A DNA stretch of 64,000 bases, taken from the NCBI GenBank assembly GCA_000499405.2, contig HG738139.1, positions 16,220,858-16,284,857 on the forward strand, read 5' to 3'. This document shows, in pieces, positions 39,901-50,800 of this stretch (position 1 is the first letter of the stretch; every line of letters starts with the position of its first letter). Source of the stretch: Onchocerca volvulus. Its lineage: Eukaryota; Nematoda; Chromadorea; Rhabditida; Onchocercidae. The notes under the pieces were generated by a model. That model was not told the DNA's origin. It saw only the letters and a list, made by a program, of their open reading frames with translations, and searched no databases. The translations under genes and the position numbers were made by a program.

Positions 39901-42900
39901 CAACTTCTCAACTCTACAATGATTTTCGTAATGCTGAACAAATGCGTAAGGAACTGGATGAAAGTGTGCGACAGTTGGAGGCTCAACAAAAACTTGTAAA
40001 ATATTTTTTTGCTTGTTTATTGCTAGCTCAGTATTTAGACAGTGATAATCCATTTATCGTGAAGATCGGAGAGACAAACATATAGCAAAAATCCGCATAA
40101 CGTTAGTTACAAGGCGAAGATGCAATGAATATTACGTCGACTTCAAGAAAACATGAAACTTATTGTTTATATTTGTGACAGTTCTTTACAATATTTGCAA
40201 GAAAATTTTACTCTCAAAATTTCATCGCGATCGAGAAAGGTAATAAATAAAATTGTCGAATTACGATAGCAGATTAGATCTGAGACTATCAGCTGGGCGC
40301 AAAAGATACTGACCAACTTGGCGTGGAGATTCTGACACAAATTTTTCTTGCAAAGTCATGTACATTTATTACTTCAAAACATCTATAATTTCTCTTTTGT
40401 TACGGGATAAAGTTAGGATTGTTCTTTTAGTATTTTAGAAATAGTCCGAGAAATATTCAGATATATTATTTTGCTTCGTTTTAGCAAGATGAAATTCGTT
40501 ATATAGAGCAGCAACGAAGGCGGGTCGTAGAAGTAAGTTTTGTTTTGAATATTTATTTGTGTTATATATTAGAAAAATGAATTTGATAGTTCCATGTCTT
40601 TTACATTCATTGATGTAAAAAATCACAAACAAAGAGATTTTATATTTGTGGAATTTGAATCATTTACTTATTAACCTGCTTGAGTAATGCGGAAGATTGT
40701 CAGAAATTGGTGAACTCGAATTCCTTCGAAAACTGCTACATATTTTTTTCATTGCAAATATGGTTTAGAAATTGCTTCTTTCTGTGAATTTCCGAATTTC
40801 TTCAGGAAGAAGCCCGTATCAGTGATGAATTAAGTCGAGTATCGGAAATTGAATATCCACGTGCTGTGCGATCACAAGATGGTGAAGCTGCACGTGTTCA
40901 TTTGCAAGCTATAGAACGTCTTAAGGAACGACGTACAGCAGTGCAGCATTATTTGCGAGCTTATGACGAAGGATTAAAGGCACTCAGTGGTTAGTTTTAT
41001 CATCCTTTAGGTTTTAACTTATTCAAGAACATGTCTTATCTGCAATCTCATGATTTTTACTATTGAGCATGATATATTATACGTTCCCACTGGGCTTTTA
41101 TTAAATAATTTTTTATTTTTCAAATTATGCTGATTTTATTAGAATTTTAGGGCAAAATTTTTCATTTCCAAATAATATTCTTTTTACTGGTTTTTCAGGA
41201 AGAAATGCATTAACTTCTGCTAGTCCTTCTGGAGTAATAGTGAGAGGTGTGGGTGATGAACGTACTACTACCAGTGGAGGTCCTGTTAGCAAAGGCGCCA
41301 TGAAAGAGTTTCCTCCATCGGTGACCAGGATTGGAGTTACTTTATCTTCAACGCAAGCTGTGTCTGGTCAGAGTCTTATCGGCATAAAACGAACTTTGAA
41401 TGATTCTGCACTTGCAACAGCGGTTGAAGGACGAGTAAATATTGATTTATTCAAAACATTGCATTTCTAATTTAAGTATATATTTAGGCTTATTTCAAAA
41501 ATTATTTGCTCTAATGAATTGTTTGTTCTCTGTAAGTGTTGAGCACTTGAGATATATTTAGGAAGATGTGAAAGCAATTATGATTATGAAAGTGATTCGA
41601 ATTCAAATAAATGTGCTTCTCATGTTTTTTAGAATTTTTTTTTCCAGAATTTCATTTCTCATAATCCGCATTTGCCATTTTCTTGTATTGTAAATAAAAT
41701 ATGAATCAGATACTGTGAGATGTTTGGAAAAAATCTGTATAAATTTTGATAATAATATTTTGCAGCTTACTGGGCAGAGCGCGTCAAACGACTCAGTGAC
41801 GTCTGAAGGAAGCACAACAAATCGTCGTTCACGTGTTGATCCTCTCGTATGTCGGAAAGGTTAGTATTTCGTAATCATAAGTCTTAGTTCATATAGAATA
41901 TAATTTTTTTTTTTTCTCACGATTTGGATAACTCTCGAAATCTAGTACGATCAACTTCTTATAACAGGTAAGTGTACCGATAATTAAAACAATATTCGAA
42001 TGCAGTGATATTTATCAATGATTCAGAATAATACTCTGTCTTTATAGGATTGGACAGTACAATGTTTGATTCAGGACAGACATCACATTTCCGTGCACAC
42101 GGCCATAATATATTGATTGACGAGGAATTTAATCGCACTGAGCATCGAAATTTGCAAAGCAGCTGTGAAATTAAGCGGAAATCAGGTAATTTTGAATTCA
42201 AATGATTTTTTCAAATTCAGATGAGTGAAAAGGCATTATGTCGATTCGTCTCTAATACTTCAGGCCAATTTTCGGAAAAATTATTTGATGTGAATTTGGT
42301 TGTGGACTGAAAATTTTATAAAGAAAAAAAAAAAAATTTCAAGGGAACAACACAAAATAATCCATTAATTTCGCTATTTCGACTCATTCAGTAATTTTTT
42401 CTATTAAATGATCTTCAGGTATCCATACCGTCTATCTTCCATCTTTATCAGATGTCCATCATGCGCCGAGTGTAAAAATATCTGCAACAAATCAAAAGCG
42501 TATTGGTTCACCAACGCTCACTGCAGCTTCGAATTTCAGTTGTACTACGCCTAATAACTCCGCACCTACATCTCCACATCAGCAACCACCTGCAGTTTCA
42601 GCAGCAGCCATATCTGGAACATCTCCAACTCAGCAACAACAGCTACATTATCCCCATTTCATGCCTACGTTGTCGCAGCATCAAACTAGATTTTCGTCAT
42701 CACAAGCCACCTCTGCTTCATGTACTGCAGCCGCTTCTCCACATACACTTTCAGCAGCTGCCATCCTTGGTCGCCCATCCGTAAGTCCTGTAAACAGTTA
42801 TTCTTCTGGAATACGTACTCCAGTTTCCACACTCGTTTCACCGCGAACACCTCTTTCCATCAATCCAAATCTGTCTAGTTCACATTCTGCACATGTTTCA

Positions 42901-44838
42901 CCACGTAATTCGTCAGGTGTACGCGTGCCAACACCTACCGCTTCATCTCCTTTCCAGGTCAATAATATTTTGCTAAATAAAAATGGTTAATAATATCTAG
43001 ATAAATTTAGAACAATTTGCATAGAATTTTTTTTACCTTTGAAGTTTCTGAAATTTCTCACTAATAAGTAGAAATGTTGGATGTATGAAAGAAGAGCTAC
43101 CAATTAAAATTTTTAGATGAAATATTTAAGCCAAGTGCATGCGATTGGACAAACAAGAAGAGGGCTAGTAATATTCTGACTGTCTTGAGCAATTGATGAG
43201 ACTTTTCTTTTTAATTTTTTGATTGGAATTTGATCATGCACGTTGTAGGTTATTATTAATAGAACTTGAAAAAATTGTTTGAACGTATTATGCAGTTATG
43301 TTGAAGTTTTTTTTTTTTTTTCAGTCTCACAAATTTGAAGAAAGAGTATTCTTTTTGACCATTGAACTGGAATAACTTTACTAGATAAACAGCTTTCTCT
43401 TATGTGCATTATTATATATTTGGTAGTACGGTTGGGAATTGTATCATATTAATTTTTCAGAATTTTGAAGTATTTTCCTTGTTTTTTCGTGAACTCCATT
43501 TATAATCAACTTTGATTCTGTAGAATTAACATTTTCTTTTATTTCGTCTTCTGTGTTCTGATGTCATTATAAAGCAAGAAGCTTCATTTTTTTAAAGGAC
43601 ATTTTAAAAAATAATTTACACTGTTACAGATGTCTATATTGGGAACCTTATCACCCAACGTATCATCGCAAAATATCTCCAGTTCGCCGACGTTCCAAAC
43701 ACCGGCAGCTGTTCCTGGAAATATGTTGAACGCTTCGGTTGCTTCGCTGCTTGTAACAACCAGTGTAGATATTAATGATAATGATGCGAAAACAACACTT
43801 ACAGCTGAGGTGCAATATGTTTTCCTTACTAAAAGTAATTGTAGTTATTTTGTGAATATGAAATTAAGTAAATATGTTGTTATTTTAGCAAATTATGATA
43901 AGTAATTTCAAATATGTCTGAAAATAGGTAAATCTAAGTTTCATGATAAAAGCAGATTACAAATTGTACGGGTAGTTATTATAGAACGAAGAAAAACCAA
44001 CCCTCGTAGAAAATCAACAACGTTCGGAATCTGTTGCAGTTGTCAATTATGAACCGCTGTCACCTGACACCTCCGATTCTGCACCTACATGCCAGACAGG
44101 TTACTTTCAGTCTTATTCCTGAAGTAATCACTTTAGAAGAGATTTAGGATAGAATAATCCAATTTTTCTGTATTAGTTGAAATCATTGACTCTATCCATT
44201 TCTGATTTATGAATCGAATTCCCTTAAATTTGAAGTCAGATTCTCAGACTGAAATTCCAGTCAACTTTTTTTGGACGATTGCAAAATAGAAATTTTGAGG
44301 CTCTGCTATATTGCAAATTGATTTTGGAGCAGAAGATTCAAAGAATTTTTCAAGTTAACAAATCTTTTTTAAGAATGATATGAATTCAAAAATATTTTTA
44401 ATAAAAGAGAAGTTAGGTTTTTGTATAATATATGATGGATAAAGTGATAATATAATACTAGTTTTTTTATGATTTAAAAAATTAACTGAAATTTTCATTA
44501 AACCCAAGTTTAAGTCAAAATCTATTAAATTTTTGTGTATTTCGTAATTTTTTTTCGAATGGATTTTAGACAGTTCCTCCGATCAGGCCACAAATTTGCC
44601 TCTTTTTTCATTTCTGAATTTGCCGGATAATGGAAATGTTACACTGAGTGCTTCAACTATTCGACCGGTTACTTCTTCGCCAGAAGATTCCTCGCCAAAT
44701 ACGCGAAATATATCAACAGCAAATATTATTCCATCTCAGTTAATAACAACAGCAATTACGACGAGTGGAAGCATGGTGTTGCCTAGTAAGCCACCACCGC
44801 AACCGACCTATGAACCACTTTCCGATGATGATGATTGA
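30903..44838 (+). CDS. gei-8: NCoR/SMRT-family nuclear receptor co-repressor (GEI-8-like)
   Basis: 29 exons, all in phase, give 1893 residues: 30903-31043, 31487-31609, 31766-31984, 32328-32412, 32595-32794, 32930-33118, 33740-33945, 34072-34192, 34637-34813, 34956-35193, 35770-35956, 36076-36262, 36583-36747, 36866-37026, 37262-37655, 38274-38391, 38646-38980, 39119-39194, 39322-39455, 39573-39995, 40485-40532, 40806-40989, 41199-41434, 41766-41859, 42048-42185, 42419-42957, 43630-43809, 43985-44099, 44570-44838. The N-terminus is Gln-rich (residues ~50-160). The segment with FEKTFPELKKTREERERCGR (~400) matches the NCoR deacetylase-activating region. SANT1 follows at ~479-530 (KWTDDEKQTF...DCVLYYYLTKKRQNYKAL) and SANT2 at ~707-755 (IWSAEEVEIL...KDWDTVVEKMG). 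Between them lies a Cys-rich block (CCICK, CVCQKC, CQIGTC, CCPAC). The C-terminal half is Q/S/T/A-rich and carries GSITQGTP; the protein ends YEPLSDDDD. The family bridges nuclear receptors to HDAC3-type deacetylase complexes in the nucleus. Receptor-binding CoRNR boxes are not clear; LGNIV near residue 964 is only a weak candidate. Confidence 0.95.
34637..35193 (+). other. gei-8: SANT1 exons of the gei-8-like gene
   Basis: Two exons (34637-34813 and 34956-35193) encode the first SANT domain. Its Trp/helix pattern starts at GKWTDDEKQ. The hallmark RKSVKDCVLYYYLTKK is nearly identical to vertebrate NCoR (RKSVPDCVLYYYLTKK, from memory). In NCoR/SMRT this region completes the deacetylase-activating domain that switches on HDAC3. 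Confidence 0.9.
35770..36262 (+). other. gei-8: Cys-rich block between the SANT domains
   Basis: Two exons between SANT1 and SANT2 encode paired cysteines: ECCICKAK, ICVCQKCKAKG, RCQIGTCHNPRRK and KCCPACHKK. The spacing suggests two zinc-binding sites. As I recall, the corresponding vertebrate NCoR linker is a charged, helical segment without this Cys pattern. Zinc binding is inferred from the pattern only. Confidence 0.7.
38274..38391 (+). other. gei-8: Exon whose donor is set by the GSITQGTP motif
   Basis: Two possible donors lie close together, at 38376 and 38392. Only the second rebuilds GSITQGTP across the junction with the exon at 38646. GSI-x-x-GTP motifs recur in NCoR/SMRT proteins. 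The first donor would remove GSITQ while keeping the frame. The acceptor (AAATTTAAG) is unusually weak. Confidence 0.65.
41946..41967 (+). other. gei-8: Candidate 22-nt frame-shifting micro-exon
   Basis: Inside the intron between the exons at 41766-41859 and 42048-42185, a TCTAG acceptor and a GTAAGT donor enclose 22 bases. Because 22 is not a multiple of three, inclusion would shift the frame and reach a TGA seven codons into the next exon. It could work as a poison exon, or be a chance pair of signals. Confidence 0.25.
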
Positions 44839-47800
44839 TATTAATCAATTTCCTTATTTAATCGAAATACTTATCTGTCTGTTCATTTAGTTCATTTTGT
44901 CACTTTTTATCATAATGTTTTGGTGTAATAGTTGAGTGAGATATAATTCAATCTTCCTGCTACAGCTGTTACTATTTTTATGTTAATGATGAATTTGCAG
45001 TAAAAGAAGTTCTGCAAATGAGTGAAGTATGAAGTATATGCAGTTTTATGGATTGCGTTGCAGAGCATTTCTACAGCTTAATTATCTACTGTAGGTGAAC
45101 GAAGCATTGGTTGAAAATTGAGAGCTTTCGTGCTTCATATTTTTGTTTCTGAAATTTAGTTTGGTTTCCTGCTAGTAAAATTTCGGTGTATTTCGATGTC
45201 TTTCTCCATGTTTGTCCAGTTTTATAATCTCCATTGTTTCCAATCCTACTTGCTTTTTTTGTTTATTTCATTTCGTTTCATTTGCTGTTCATAATAACCT
45301 TCTTCAAACTTGCATGTTTGTGTACATTTGCTCTTAGAAATCATTCATTTATTTATAATAATGCCCCATATACGCAAAAAATTCAGGAAAAAAGCTCCCT
45401 TTTATAGTTTGAAATTGATGCAATAAGTAATAAAGAACATCTTCGACTAAAGCGGCTTTGTTTTGCACAGTTTCTGCAAAATCTTTCGATAAAATCCTCC
45501 AAAGTTGCTTTGTTTTGTTTTTTCAAAATCATTGTGAAAAAAAAAAAGCTCGTAAAGCATGCTTCTCCTTTTTATTCTCGATTAAATTATATTGATAATG
45601 ATATTTTTCCTGTGAGAATTCTGTGACGAAATGCTTGCTTCATTTTTACAATCATTAAGTTGTGTTATGATTTTTCAAACTGTGTTTTTGTAGCTTTTTA
45701 AAAGCTAATGTGATTTTGCATAAGAAGTCTTCGAGAAATTTGATCGTAATTACCTAAGGTCAGAGAGAACTACCAATCTTAAATGCTCTCTTCAACCTCT
45801 TGGAAAAGATCTGCCACACATATTGCAAGCTTTCCTCGTCGATGATTCTGGTTCGAAACAGGCATGATTTTTTTTTTATTGCTGAAATTTAAGCAAAACG
45901 GTCTAGAAAATCTAATAACTGGACAAACATTCCAGGTAAATCGTGATAAATTCAGATTTATGAGTGATTTCGAACCATTGGAACATTACTGGTAATTATC
46001 AGTGAAATATTAAAGATTCAAATTACCATCCAAGTTTCCGGAAGGCCATCCTAAAAGCGAAGTCCTGGAAGCTTGCAAACAATAATTTAATATAAGTAAT
46101 AACTGTTAGATAACGATCAGCTGAAGAATATTTCGCCAAGGAGTGAATGGCATGACAGTTACATCTCATTAATACGTAGTCTTATCTTTCTATGCTTAAA
46201 CTTTCTTCCAATTAACTTTTAGCTATGCTTCGATGGATTTAGTACATTGCATCATTTCATTCGATCAGGCTAGTTTTAATGCAATCTAAGAGACAAAAAG
46301 TCATAATATGCCTGAAATTTCGATTTAATATCAATCATTTCAAGTCAATCTGTGATAAAATTCCTAGATATTGAGTAATATTTTGTGATCTAACAAGGTT
46401 TAATATAGTCGAAAATGACAAAATGATTTCATCCAAATAATGCATTACTATTGTCACATCAGATTGACATTATAATTTCAAATACTAAGCCTTCCATTGA
46501 TGGAATTAAAATGATTTTGCCTCGAATCTGAATGCATTCATTGCATGCACATCCAAAGAAATGTGCAAGTTAAATATCAGATCGAGAAATGCGAACAGTT
46601 CATGGGAAATTCATTCTAGCAATAAAGATAAACAAGAAAAAATTAGACAATGCAAGAAGGGAGGAATACGTTTCATCAAAACTGACACCAAATTACAATA
46701 TACCGAGAAAAACTTGTGGCTGGCTAGGACGTACACATGTGTGAAGAAGACAGACTGGACAAAAGAAACGGTCTGGTTGTTGAGAATGAGATTTTCTTTC
46801 GAAATACTGATTCAAGGACGTTTGCACTACCGAATTCAGAGTAAGACTGAATGACGGTTGATCTGAACGATTAAATTAATTTTAATGAAATTAAAGATCT
46901 GGAATTATCTGATTCTTTCTCCTACGAACGTTATTAAAATTGCTAGTTGGCCAAAATGAGATGAATTTTTCATCTAAATTGTGAGATCTAAATGTTTGTA
47001 AATAAAAAGCAAAGATTTATTATCTCATTCTATTTTTCTCAAGAAGTTTCAATACCATTTTCAATAAATAAAGAATGTTACATTGCAAGCTTCACATTCT
47101 AGTTTCCAAATGCTTGCTTATCTAATTGGTATAAAATATTGTAGAGGAAATATATGATAAATTTCTTTCAGAATTGAAAAATTTTATTTAAATTTAACGT
47201 AACTAGAGATGGGAATTATTGAGAACTAATTTTACGACTTATAAATTGCACGCAGATTCACCATAATGACTAGCACACGAAAATGCAGCTGCACGATTAG
47301 TGTTGCCTAAAAGATTTCACCACTTTTGTGACAAAGAAAAGAAAAATCGATAAACGAACCCAGCATTAATTAATCAGTTAATCAGCACAATGAATGTAAT
47401 AATATGAAGTGGTTGAATGAAATACAATGGAATCAATTCAACTTTGATTTGGTTACCTCTTTTGGTACCACTTAAATTCGATAAATAAACTGATCCGTTC
47501 AATGATGAAAAGAATTGACGAATCAAATCCTGAAATTGAGTTCTAAGATTTTCGATTAATTTTAATTATTTGAATAAAACATAATGAATCATTGCATCAT
47601 TGAGGAATGGATAAACTAAAGAATAAGAAATTTGAGAAGTTTGATACAAAATTATGTCCAGATGATCAGATGATATCTTTGGGATTACTACATTTGGCGA
47701 ATAATAATTCATCAAAATCAAATATTTGAGGAAATCGAAGATTCCAGTAAGTCAATAGATTCCAATAAATTTCAATAATACAACTACAGCAAATTAATTT

Positions 47801-47897
47801 TTGACCGAAACACATTCTCAGCAGCGTTTTAAGTCTATTATCACTGAAATGGTATCGTTTTTGATTCCAAATGCTTGAATTTTCTTTCTCTTTTATA
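44839..47897. other. Convergent intergenic region
   Basis: Lies between the 3' ends of the gei-8-like gene (plus) and the mannosidase gene (minus). It holds their 3' untranslated sequences. A 97-codon plus-strand open frame at 46561-46854 has no splice support, no recognisable domain and no relation to its neighbours, so it is not called as a gene. Confidence 0.5.
45429..45434 (+). terminator. Candidate polyadenylation signal
   Basis: AATAAA about 590 bases after the gei-8-like stop codon, in a T-rich region typical of a 3' untranslated region. It is the first canonical hexamer I noticed downstream; I did not search exhaustively. Confidence 0.4.
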
Positions 47898-50800
47898 TTA
47901 AATTTTCAGATCCAATTGTACCAGATCATCGTTGCCCTTGCAATAAGCCATCACTGAACAGTCATATGGTAATTGACGCATTGATATTAACACTGTTTTT
48001 CGTGCTATATATCGAGCAGTGATAAGCTGAATGTTATCAGGAAGGCATGGCAAACCAGCCAATAACGACATTATATCTGAAATAGCATAAAAATGGAGTT
48101 TTTGCGCGTTGCTAAGAGTGCGTGAAAAATTGTACAAAAGAAAAATTTGTACGTGAAAAATTCTCATTATAATTTGGTATTTTAACATTTATTATTAAAT
48201 TTCTATTTCAAAATCTATTTTTTATTTCATATTTTTTTAAAATTAAAACTGATCACAAAACTTTACTGGAACTTTGTATGCTATGTCAATTTTTATATCT
48301 GTCTTAAGAGTTCACCAAACGAAATTCGTTGATTTGTCGAACCAGATAACGTTTGATTAAGGTTGGCTTTGTTTGGCAATTATTCAGTCTCACTTTGACT
48401 AAATTTTACACCACGAAATGAAAGAATGTACAATGGCGTTTATGACAGTAATGGTAATGAAGGGATTATTAAGTGATAGAAAATAGCTCAATGGAAATAG
48501 TAATTGGTGAGAAAAACTAGAGTTGCAAAATGATAGGAGTTGGATTGAGATTAAAGTATTACTTGAGTATTCGAGAAAAGTTTGACTGATTATTAGATAT
48601 AGCTATGGTATTGTGGCCTGATGGTTCTCTGGTAATCACTGACAACAGTAGTCACTTTAGCGAAATGATAAATAAAATGATAAATTTATAAAACAGAAAG
48701 TGTTATCACCGGTTGAATTGGTATTTGATGATGAGAAGAGAGCGGCTGGATAAAGTAATTCCTCCAGGTTTTGTTGCACAAGCTGTGAATGATATAAAGT
48801 GCTCGTGTTTATTGGTAAACTGTCATTTTCTGATTCCTTCTTCTCGTAAACCATTTTCTCACCTCTATTAAAATTTTTCCTTTGTGATACTTTTGCTTCG
48901 AAAATAATTCGATATTTGAGATGTGATGGATGGCTCTGAAAGTTACAAAATCATCGGTTAATCATAATTCGGGAAATAACAAATGGCACTGTTGATTTGT
49001 AGAGCAAATTTTGGACCTCACTAGCTTCGTAATATCCTAAACCTTTGCCATCATCATTATGCATTTCTCGGTCTATCATCAGGGTAAGCACACCCTGTTT
49101 GGAAGTAACACCGGTCGACTGAGCTCCAAGAATAGTGCAGCGAAGTTTATCATCTTCTATCATTGTTTCAGTGATCATCGGATAAATGTTTGCTTCGAAT
49201 TTCATCCTTTTATCATGCCTGCAAAAAAGAAAATTCTCATTATTGGCATTGATTAGCAACAGTATTAGAAGATAATAATATCGATCAAAAGGTAGAAATT
49301 ATTGTGGGAAATTAGCACTATCAAATGCAAGCTGGCATAAAATTATGAAAGTTTTATTTCATACATACTTTTCGAATTTGTGTCTTTCTTTAGCAAAGTA
49401 TTTACTAACTTCCGTTCTATTAAGTGTAGTCCGTTTACATCAGTATAGAAAGAGGCGCCACTTCGGATACTAGTGTTTAAATTCATAAAGAACGTGTGGC
49501 CAGGCATTAAACTGACATTCGTGAAGACATCAATTTGAAAAGATCGAGCTGAATCATCCGTCGAATTGATAACCGTGATACGGTAAGCTAACTGAGGAGA
49601 TAATTGCTGCCAAATGCTTGAATAAATCGGGCCTTGGACAACGACCGCTGGTAACTGATTTCCATTTCTGATATTCTGCAGTATTACAGAAAAGTTACTA
49701 GATTTAACAAAACAAACAAATAACATTAACAAAATTATTGCTGAATAAATTTACGAAATAATAAATATGGGATGCACATTATGGACGAATAAATTCCTGA
49801 GTAATTTAAACAAGAAAATAAATAAATATGCAAATAAGCATATTTTGTATAGGTAGAATAATTTTAATCTGGAAAAAGTAAAATGACCTGAAATGGTAAC
49901 TCTGCCACCATGGTATATGCACCACCGGAATCGGCGACCTGATTGAAATAGAAATCAAAATTTGTTTCCATGCTTCCATCATTGTAAAGGAACTGAATGA
50001 TTACTTGTTCAGTGCTATTATAATAAATTATGCTTTCAAATCTCTTACTTTCTGATTCTATCAGACTTTCATACCAATTTAATTTAAGTAATTCCTTGTG
50101 ATATTTGGTTCAGGTTACGTTCAGAAAATATCGATAAAGAAACAAGAGAATGAATGGAAGCTGACATTTATTTTCGTCCCATAAAAAGAAGATAACACAT
50201 TTGATACTTCAAAATGAATTTTTACAAATTTGAAATAGCTGACCCGATGACTTTCATTACTGTTTATATTCCAATGAATGGTAAAAAATCGATTCTTTAA
50301 TATAACAGTTTCATTTGAATGCGCCATTTTCGGACTGAAAAAAAATTCCTAATCTAAAAAATTATCATTTGTAATTTTTCGAAGATATTGACATTACTAT
50401 GATTTCAGTTTAGATAAACATAAGCATTTAAACATAAGTTTGTTATTATTGATAGAGAATAAAAGCAAACTTATGTATTTTGAATTGTTTAAAACAAGTA
50501 TGCCTGTATATTTTGCCGATGAAATTAGTAGTTGTTAAATTAGAATGATTTTTGTCCAACTGTATAATAATAACTGTTCGTGAAAATGAAATAAGTGGTA
50601 CAAAAAATGACAACTGAAAAGATATTCAATCAGAATTAACTAGAGAGGAAATTTATAACTTCACTGGATCGAAAATTTAAAGTTACGAAAAGATTAAAAA
50701 TTTTGAAATTTTGGCAAAATTTGAAAGAAATATTTGCCTAACATAATTTTAAAGTTTACTTCGAAAAGATCGACTTGGTTCAATAAAGGTACTATTTGCG

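Noticed and set aside
46561..46854. 97-codon plus-strand open frame
   Set aside because: Composition is fairly normal but there is no domain, no splice or spliced-leader signal and no neighbour relation; chance is a sufficient explanation.
49343..49368. Donor GTATGT at 49368 for the mannosidase exon
   Set aside because: It leaves the wrong phase for the next exon (early stop). The second donor four bases on, GTATGA at 49364, keeps the frame.
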